NCBI GenBank assembly: GCA_015501605.1
Contig: JADNRZ010000007.1
Coordinates: 1,302,001-1,366,000, forward strand
Origin: Panaeolus papilionaceus
Lineage: Eukaryota; Basidiomycota; Agaricomycetes; Agaricales
Length of the DNA: 64,000 bases
Reading direction: 5' to 3'
Part shown: positions 58,401 through 64,000 of the stretch, piece by piece
Numbering within the stretch: the stretch's first letter is position 1
How the letters are laid out: every line of letters begins with the position of its first letter
Program-made: the position numbers and the translations under genes
Notes under the pieces: model-generated
What the model was told of the DNA's origin: nothing
Seen by the model: only the letters and a program-made list of their open reading frames with translations
Database searches by the model: none

Positions 58401-59434
58401 CTCCGATAGAGGGCCTTTCTTGACGTAATTTGGAGGGTACGATAGTTGGTTCCCCAGCGGAATCATCTTCTGGAGGTGATGTGTCTCGGATGGATTGGGG
58501 TATTGGCGACTCGGTGATTGGGGGAGAACCAACACTTGCTGCTGGCTCTTCTGAGGTGGGAGCAAGGAATTGTGGCTGGTCTGGGAGGCTGCGTGAAAGA
58601 GGGACTTCGTCTGCCACCGCTTCAGCAAGAGATTCTGACAATGACTAGGGATGGTTAATAAACATACAAATCAATGATATAAAAAAATCATACCAGAACG
58701 CTTTGTTTTCGACGAACGTGATGAACATCTTCGTCATCATCGGTAAACAGCGACTGCAAGACGCGCCTAGCTATGTCCTGGTCAGAGGGTTGCAATTCCT
58801 TCAAGAGCTCTTCAGCCCTCTTCCTTCTCGCCAGCTCTTTCTCCAACAGCACCCTCCTCGTTTCCTCGAGTTCCAACCGTGCACGCGACAAGTTGCTCAC
58901 AGCCGACGATAAAACGCGAAGCGCGGTATGATATGGGTGATTAGGCGTATTGGCCGGGGATTCAGACGTGCTGAGCTTCGATATACTCGTCTGGATAGCT
59001 TCATCAGAGTACGTGTGCCACTTGTTTGCAAGGACCTGGCTTGTGACTGCAGCACCCACTCCATCCACATCGCAATCCGCTGTCAGCGACACCTCAGGAT
59101 TGGACTGCCCCGTAGGGGATCCTACTACAAACAAGGGGGGCAGAGGTTGCTGTCCTTGCTGCTCCCATAAGGCAGAAATCGAGGACTCTTGTTGTCCCGG
59201 TCGGAATTCTGGCGACCTCTTCTGCGCAAAACTTCTAATGCTGCCATCCCAATCCGACGAATTATCAGGTTCCGCTAAGGACTTGCGGGATGATGAAGAA
59301 ATGTAATTGGGGTTGGGTGAGCCCTGTTTGGCATCACTATTATGGTGTCCTCGACCTCTTCGTACTCTTGTAGGCGTCTCTTCTGGTGATAATGGATGCG
59401 AGTGCACGGGCGTCTTTAGATTTAACGATGTCAT
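55403..59434 (-). CDS. TBC-domain Rab GTPase-activating protein
   Basis: This is a large (about 1,250 aa) Rab-GAP. The N-terminal 800 residues are mostly disordered Ser/Pro-rich sequence with a coiled coil (LELEETRRVLLEKELARRKR). A conserved segment, RFSIPLPQSASKYTIYHGG and YDVLLLLRAKECLNTAP, precedes the TBC domain. The TBC domain starts LVRSGIPLVYRSKIWVECSG. The catalytic arginine finger is in IEKDVGRTMP (IxxDxxR) and the glutamine finger in NPDVGYCQGMN, so both catalytic residues are kept. It continues FFAPSLLPSRACPLVLLDYV, TLFRVWDIFLVDGLDVLFRV and ends LRGSLLHSQLVARRQAHV with the TAA at 55403-55405. The first exon (59434-58692) joins the second through a CTG|GTATGA...CCTAG|TCA junction. 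It probably acts in vesicle traffic; the target Rab cannot be told. Confidence 0.85.
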
Positions 59435-60021
59435 GATTGAATCAAGGCGATGATTGGTCCGATGACATGGTCCGGGGTGATGAAAACAGGCAGCCTGTAG
59501 AGTCGCACTACTCGGATATAACACAGTACCAAGAGCGTCGGAGAGCGTTGAGAACGTTTAGAATGATACTGATAAAAGGCAGGAAGGAAGCTTATAAGAA
59601 TAGAGCTCGACGATGTTGTAAATCTGTCAGGTTACCAAGCAAGAACTTCGCACGGTGCGTCATAACCAACGACGACGTCGAGGTTGAGACGGAAGCATTC
59701 ATAGAATTGGGATAATAAAAGCAGCAACGTTGTAGGCATGTAAAGATACTGAAGCTCAAGGAACTATGCGACTTGTATGAATCACTAACGTCAACTCGAT
59801 GAATCTATGGAGTGGCCACCATCCAGACCTAATGAGCTCATATAAAACCTACACCAATTCTGGAGCAACATGGAGTACAATCCTTCATACAACACTTTAA
59901 AGAATGCAAGCTTGTATTAAGATTATACAATGTGTTTCAAGGCATGCAGATAATAGAGTATTGATTGTAACGCTGCGCTGCAGAAATCCAAACTTGAGAT
60001 TATTTTGTTGCGCGTTTCTCT
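59435..60021. other. Intergenic region, about 590 nt
   Basis: This is the upstream region of the TBC gene and the 3' flank of SDHC. No gene was seen. Confidence 0.45.
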
Positions 60022-60888
60022 CTACTTCCACAGGGTCAGGACGACGGTAGAGATGGCAGAAGCACCAATGACGACGTAGCCACTAACGTAGGCACCCTTG
60101 ACGGTGATGACTGATTATTTGAAATGCCGAGTGTCGAGTAACATAAAAAATGCGGGGAAATGGAGAATAAATGAACGTCAGTAAATATGACGCTCAGGCA
60201 AGAAATAAGACAAGAACGAGATAACGCACATTTGACCAAATCCCATCCCAAGTGACGAAGACCGTTCAAAGAGTGGAAGGCGAAAGGAGCCGCAAGAATA
60301 GCCTTTCCAGCGTACTTGACGCTCTCCGGCAAAGAAGCAATGCACTCAACAACGTGCGTGCTGTCAAAGGTTCCAGGTGCAATCAGGTAGGCAATCGAGA
60401 AGCCATACAACACTATCCAATGAATATTCTGGGTCAACAAACGAGATTAAACGGTGCATGGATGAAACAACGTACAAACGCTCAAGGCAGCTCCGGTAGC
60501 ACGGTTAGCAATGGAACCGAGCCAAGTCAATTGGGGCTGGTAGATAGTAAAATGAGGAGAGTTGGGACGGGCCAGACGCTGCTTGTTGAGGATCTCAACG
60601 GTGGCTGAAGGTGGCAAGGATTGAATTTGGATGGATCTAAATTGCATTCCGGGAGGGGCGTAATCTCATCAGAACTTCTCCTCTCCCTGATTGAAATTAT
60701 GAAATCAAAACGTCAACATACCGCTTTCCAACCACATTCCTCAAAACCATCTGGTTGCGCACTGTATTTCCCAGTCAGCCTTCCTCCAATCCCCCCAAAC
60801 AAAAAAGTAATCACGCGCCTGCAGCATTAGGAGCAAAAGCAGCCCTTCTAAGAGCCGAACCAAGTCCAAGTGCGCGTGTAGACATCAT
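60022..60888 (-). CDS. SDH3: Succinate dehydrogenase cytochrome b subunit (complex II, SDHC/Sdh3)
   Basis: This is the membrane anchor of mitochondrial complex II, binding heme b and ubiquinone. The N-terminus [20 protein letters not shown] is a typical import presequence. Conserved text follows: [20 protein letters not shown], then [20 protein letters not shown] (Ser and Arg of the quinone site). The helix with the heme-ligand motif reads [16 protein letters not shown]. The last exon is [20 protein letters not shown], ending LTLWK, with the TAG at 60022-60024. About five introns are present. The length (about 190 aa) is normal. No lesion was seen. Confidence 0.92.
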
Positions 60889-61869
60889 CTTGAATATCTA
60901 GAGATTGGTATTAAGATGAATTAACAAGGAATGGGTTTAAGGGAGCGGATGGAGGTGGACGAGGTGAGGGTCTATGGTAAAGCAGTACCCAACTCCGCAC
61001 TCTTCCGGCTATACCACTCTCGTTTCACGTGATACACGCGATGCTTGGGATCCGTCAATTCCGTCCTATCGCCGCCTTGCAATTACAGACACTCGGAGTA
61101 TGGGTGGTGAGGCCTTGAGGTCGATGGAATAAAATAATTGGGTTGGATTTTGTCTCTTTTCTCAGGGAACCCGTTCACAGTTAAATATTGGTTTTAAAAT
61201 CTTTTATTTTCTCAATTTCCGAATACCATGACGAAAGCGAAATAAAAGCGAAAAACAAAAGTCAAGTCAAGTTAAGTCCCAAAGGAAACATAAAAGCGTA
61301 ACATAAAGGAGTGTGGATAAGACTACCAAATATTCTCGCAAAGACGAGTCTGATATATCTACGAAGCGTCAGTGAAAGAAAGGGGACCAAAAGTCAAGTG
61401 AAAGGGGACAATAAAAGAATGTCAATGAAAATTCTCCACTGGAAAATTATTCTAGAAAGGCACGAAGGCAGTTATAAAAATGGTATGTAGCGATAATTTT
61501 TCGCGTTGTGAAGAAAAGAAAGGGGAGAACAATGATGCTAGAGTAGGACTGAGATGATGAGGATGCTGGTGAGAGTGATCGTGGTAAATCCGTGAGGGAG
61601 GTGTCGATGCAAAGTGACTAGGTAACGTCTTGATTACTGGTGGACGTATGGCAATGGTGATGACGGTGATGTGGTTGTGGTACAGATGTGTTGCGATGAT
61701 GATAGATAAGTGCCAATGGGTGCGTATGAGGTCCGCAGATAGATAATGCATGAGGCACTGTAGCTGTTTAGACGAGAGAAAGGGAGGGTAAGTAAAAGAA
61801 TTTAACATAGTAACTCAAGAGAGAAACTAACCTTTATGCGTGCCCGTCATAAATAGGGAATAAAATGAT
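60889..61869. other. Intergenic region, about 980 nt
   Basis: This lies between SDHC and the pheromone precursor stop. It includes GATGA/GGTGA-rich stretches near 61550-61690. A second CaaX peptide was looked for here and not found. Confidence 0.45.
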
Positions 61870-62013
61870 TTACGCAATAACGCAGTACATGACAAAACCT
61901 TTATTCTTGCCAGCTGCCTCCTCGTCGAAAGGGACAGTGGAACTAGGTTGAGTCTCCTCACTCTGACCAGAGGTAGAGGAAAGGAAAGAAGTGAAGCTGG
62001 TGAAAGAATCCAT
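61870..62013 (-). CDS. CaaX lipopeptide mating pheromone precursor (47 aa)
   Basis: This intronless short gene reads MDSFTSFTSFLSSTSGQSEE, then Thr/Ser/Pro residues, an acidic VPFDEE and the tail AAGKNKGFVMYCVIA with the TAA at 61870-61872. Basidiomycete pheromone precursors have this architecture: an M-D-x-F-type start, about 45-60 residues, a Ser/Thr-rich pro-part, an acidic/charged site about 12-15 residues from the end, and C-terminal CaaX (here CVIA). The cysteine would be farnesylated and carboxymethylated, and the mature lipopeptide would be about 10-13 residues. Such genes usually sit beside STE3-type receptors at the P/R (B) mating locus, but no receptor is seen in this window. An ATTGT element occurs about 135 nt upstream. 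The function is inferred from form alone. Confidence 0.8.
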   Translation of the reverse strand: MDSFTSFTSFLSSTSGQSEETQPSSTVPFDEEAAGKNKGFVMYCVIA

Positions 62014-63564
62014 TGAGATAAGGGGGATGGATTGATGCGCAAAGTAGAATAGTGATGCTGCTTTGCAGGTAGCTTCAGTTGGGGTTGGGAATTGAGGACG
62101 AGAAGGGAGAAACCAGAACTATGAGTTTATATCTCTCCATTGGGTTATTGTCTTTTGCATAGTCAACCGCATGTTCCTTCCTTGACCCGCGTCACCAGAG
62201 ACAATGCGAAGCATCAAGTCAAGCAGTGAACAGATTGAGGGTGACATGCATAGTTCGTTATTGTTACAAACATTGTTACGGGTAAGATGCCGAGGAAAGG
62301 GCGGAACTATGGTAGCACCTATTTACAGCCATAAGACCGAGTTGTTAATTCTCATCCGGGTTGCGAAAATTCCAGGGTTGTGGGATTGTTCATCAGAGGC
62401 GCAGAGTCAGACGCTAAGAGCACCGGATTGATGCAAAACAAGCTGAGTGACAATAAACAGTGGGCTCAGAAATAGCACGACGCCTCATGACAAATCCGTC
62501 GGGGCAGTACGGCAGGATAGAGTTGCATAGTCTTCGTCGTGACAACAATAAAAGGCAAAATCTTGGTTGATATGACGTCGCCGGATTAGGAAGGAGGGAA
62601 GACAAAAAGGTCGGCAGGAAGAAAGTCACAGTATCAAAACGTGTTGAAAATAGCACTGGATTCCCAGAGAGGTCTATAATACTGTAGAACACGAAATGAA
62701 GGGTGCATGAGCGACATTGGCCGTGGTTGGACAATTGTACTCTGAGTCAGGGAACGATGTTGAGCGCAACAAAGTCGGTTGAAAATGGATTTTAGGGGCA
62801 CAAATGGTGCAGGCCGCCAGTGCCGTACATTCATAAACTGGCATAGCGCAGTTCAAAAGTGCCGTGAAATGCATTATCACCTTAGAGTATTGATAACCCA
62901 GTTGCGGTGCAAAGAACAAAAGCAAAGGGAGAGGCGATATGAATAAAAACCGAGATGAGGCACTAGTTTGAGGGTTTGTGGGCGATACAGGCACTCTACC
63001 ATGTGTCAAAAGTCACCAGAAATCATGTATAAGGAATTTGCGAGAGATAAAAGCAAGTTAATCCCGCCAAGCCCATATAGTTTGTCGACCAGAGTTGAGA
63101 AGTAGTCGGAAGTTCCGGCTGGAAATTCGTCCTTCGGGGCTGAGTCGACATATCGCCGGTGCTTCGAATTTCGTAAATCAGCTCGTAATTAAACAAAAAG
63201 CCATGAAATAAGCGGAAAAGCAAGCAAATAGCCAGACTAATGGAATACTGAAAAGGTCATGCAGAACAGAGGGAAAGGTTAGCCAGCGAGTGGTGAGATG
63301 AACAATGTGGATGATGTAAGACTTTCCTACGCTTGCCCCTAAGTATTGCAACCACTTCCCCTCGATTCCTCAAGATCTGGTGCCACATCTCAAGGCAACG
63401 TCACTCGCCATTTTGCATCGGCAGAGATGAGCGTTCTAAAACCTTGAGTCTACGCACAACTCTTATTGAAAGTGCACATAATCCGGACAACGACGACATA
63501 AAGTTGACAAGATACCACGACTACAAAAAAAATTGGCATAACTACCTACCTGCTATCTACATTC
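62014..63564. other. Intergenic region, about 1.55 kb
   Basis: This is the upstream region of the pheromone precursor. I scanned both strands for further C-a-a-X endings and receptor-like helices and found none that I would defend. Short open frames here lack features. Confidence 0.45.
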
Positions 63565-64000
63565 CTAGACCTCAGAGCGGCTTGCACCATTTCTCGACCT
63601 CTTTGTCTTCTTGGTTATATCCAAACTCTCTCTCAGGGTAACATAGATATCCCAAACTTCTTCAACAACAGGTGGAAGCTGAGCGCCTTCCGCCTTCGCC
63701 TGCCGAACAACGTCGGAATGAATAGAAACAAATGGTGCGAGCCTGTGATTAATAACGCCCCACCTTCCCCTAGGGTCATCCTCTTTTCTGTTGGTGATAC
63801 CTGGAGAAGGGAAGAAGTGATCCTTCAGATCGTTGTCGTATCGGGCCACTATCTCGATGATAAATGGCTCCTTTCCCGTGATACCCTGTAATTGGTTGGC
63901 CGACATCCATAAAAGGGGATCCAACATCAGATACTCGAAAACATCGAGCGCTATTTGAGTTTTCTCCCAGAAGGTTATGGTAGGCGAGGTGTAAATGGCT
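63565..64000 (-). CDS. Unknown protein, C-terminal part (runs off window end)
   Basis: An open frame enters from beyond the window end and stops at 63565. It reads IYTSPTITFWEKTQIALDVF, EYLMLDPLLWMSANQLQGI, FIIEIVARYDNDLKDHFFPS, RWGVINHRLAPFVSIHSDVV and VVEEVWDIYVTLRESLDITK, with a basic end (KKTKRSRNGASRSEV). No family is recognised and no intron is evident. It could be a soluble helical protein; nothing indicates a membrane receptor. Confidence 0.55.
   Translation of the reverse strand, partial: AIYTSPTITFWEKTQIALDVFEYLMLDPLLWMSANQLQGITGKEPFIIEIVARYDNDLKDHFFPSPGITNRKEDDPRGRWGVINHRLAPFVSIHSDVVRQAKAEGAQLPPVVEEVWDIYVTLRESLDITKKTKRSRNGASRSEV

Noticed and set aside
62014..63564. Additional CaaX pheromone precursors near the first
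   Set aside because: I looked for short ATG-led frames ending Cys-aliphatic-aliphatic-x on both strands and found none with a believable pro-region.

Overview
This window is nuclear DNA from a fungus, almost certainly an Agaricomycete (mushroom-forming basidiomycete). Nearly every gene is broken by short GT-AG introns of about 50-65 nt. Several families typical of these fungi are present: DUF6533 seven-helix proteins, DUF6593 proteins, a 'macrofage activating glycoprotein' type lectin, a trypsin-fold protein of the mushroom-expanded kind, and a farnesylated (CaaX) mating pheromone precursor. No tRNA, rRNA, CRISPR or intact transposon was seen.

Layout. 0-21 kb holds mainly core genes: the 3' part of the ribosome-biogenesis ATPase Rix7, a DUF6533 protein, the PP2A methylesterase, a TMEM53/DUF829 hydrolase, an unknown secreted basidiomycete protein, a membrane-anchored carboxylesterase, an ABHD11-like mitochondrial hydrolase, a GUP1-type MBOAT acyltransferase and a second DUF6533 protein. 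21-33 kb is gene-poor. It contains three small paralogous secreted peptide genes, with a KAPA synthase and an MFS transporter between the first and second. 33-39 kb has an Arg/Asp/Glu repeat protein and Erv41. 39-51 kb is an accessory stretch with a 5'-truncated Nas6 (gankyrin) fragment, a trypsin-fold gene with a dinucleotide frameshift flanked by about 280 bp direct repeats, an unknown gene, a DUF4139 gene, and a DUF6593 gene next to a broken copy of itself. 51-64 kb holds the lectin, a small unknown gene, a large TBC Rab-GAP, succinate dehydrogenase subunit C, the CaaX pheromone precursor and the end of an unknown gene.

The strongest candidate for something new is the trio of 46-47 residue peptide precursors at 21852-22059, 29434-29633 and 31800-32001. 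Each has a signal peptide interrupted by a phase-1 intron at the equivalent place. Each then has an R-E-A junction, a run of X-A/X-P dipeptides, and a terminal two-cysteine core of the form CYPK[YW]SC. This is the precursor design of ascomycete alpha-factor pheromones (Kex2-like cut followed by Ste13-like dipeptide trimming), found here in a basidiomycete, whose known pheromones are CaaX lipopeptides. Short blocks of similar sequence at matching distances up- and downstream show that the genes arose by local duplication that included their control regions. A classical CaaX pheromone precursor lies 30 kb away in the same window, without a recognisable STE3 receptor in view.

Limits. All domain calls rest on reading translated motifs, not on database searches. 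Exon boundaries were placed by eye from splice signals and reading frame. Mature peptides and functions of the small genes are inference.
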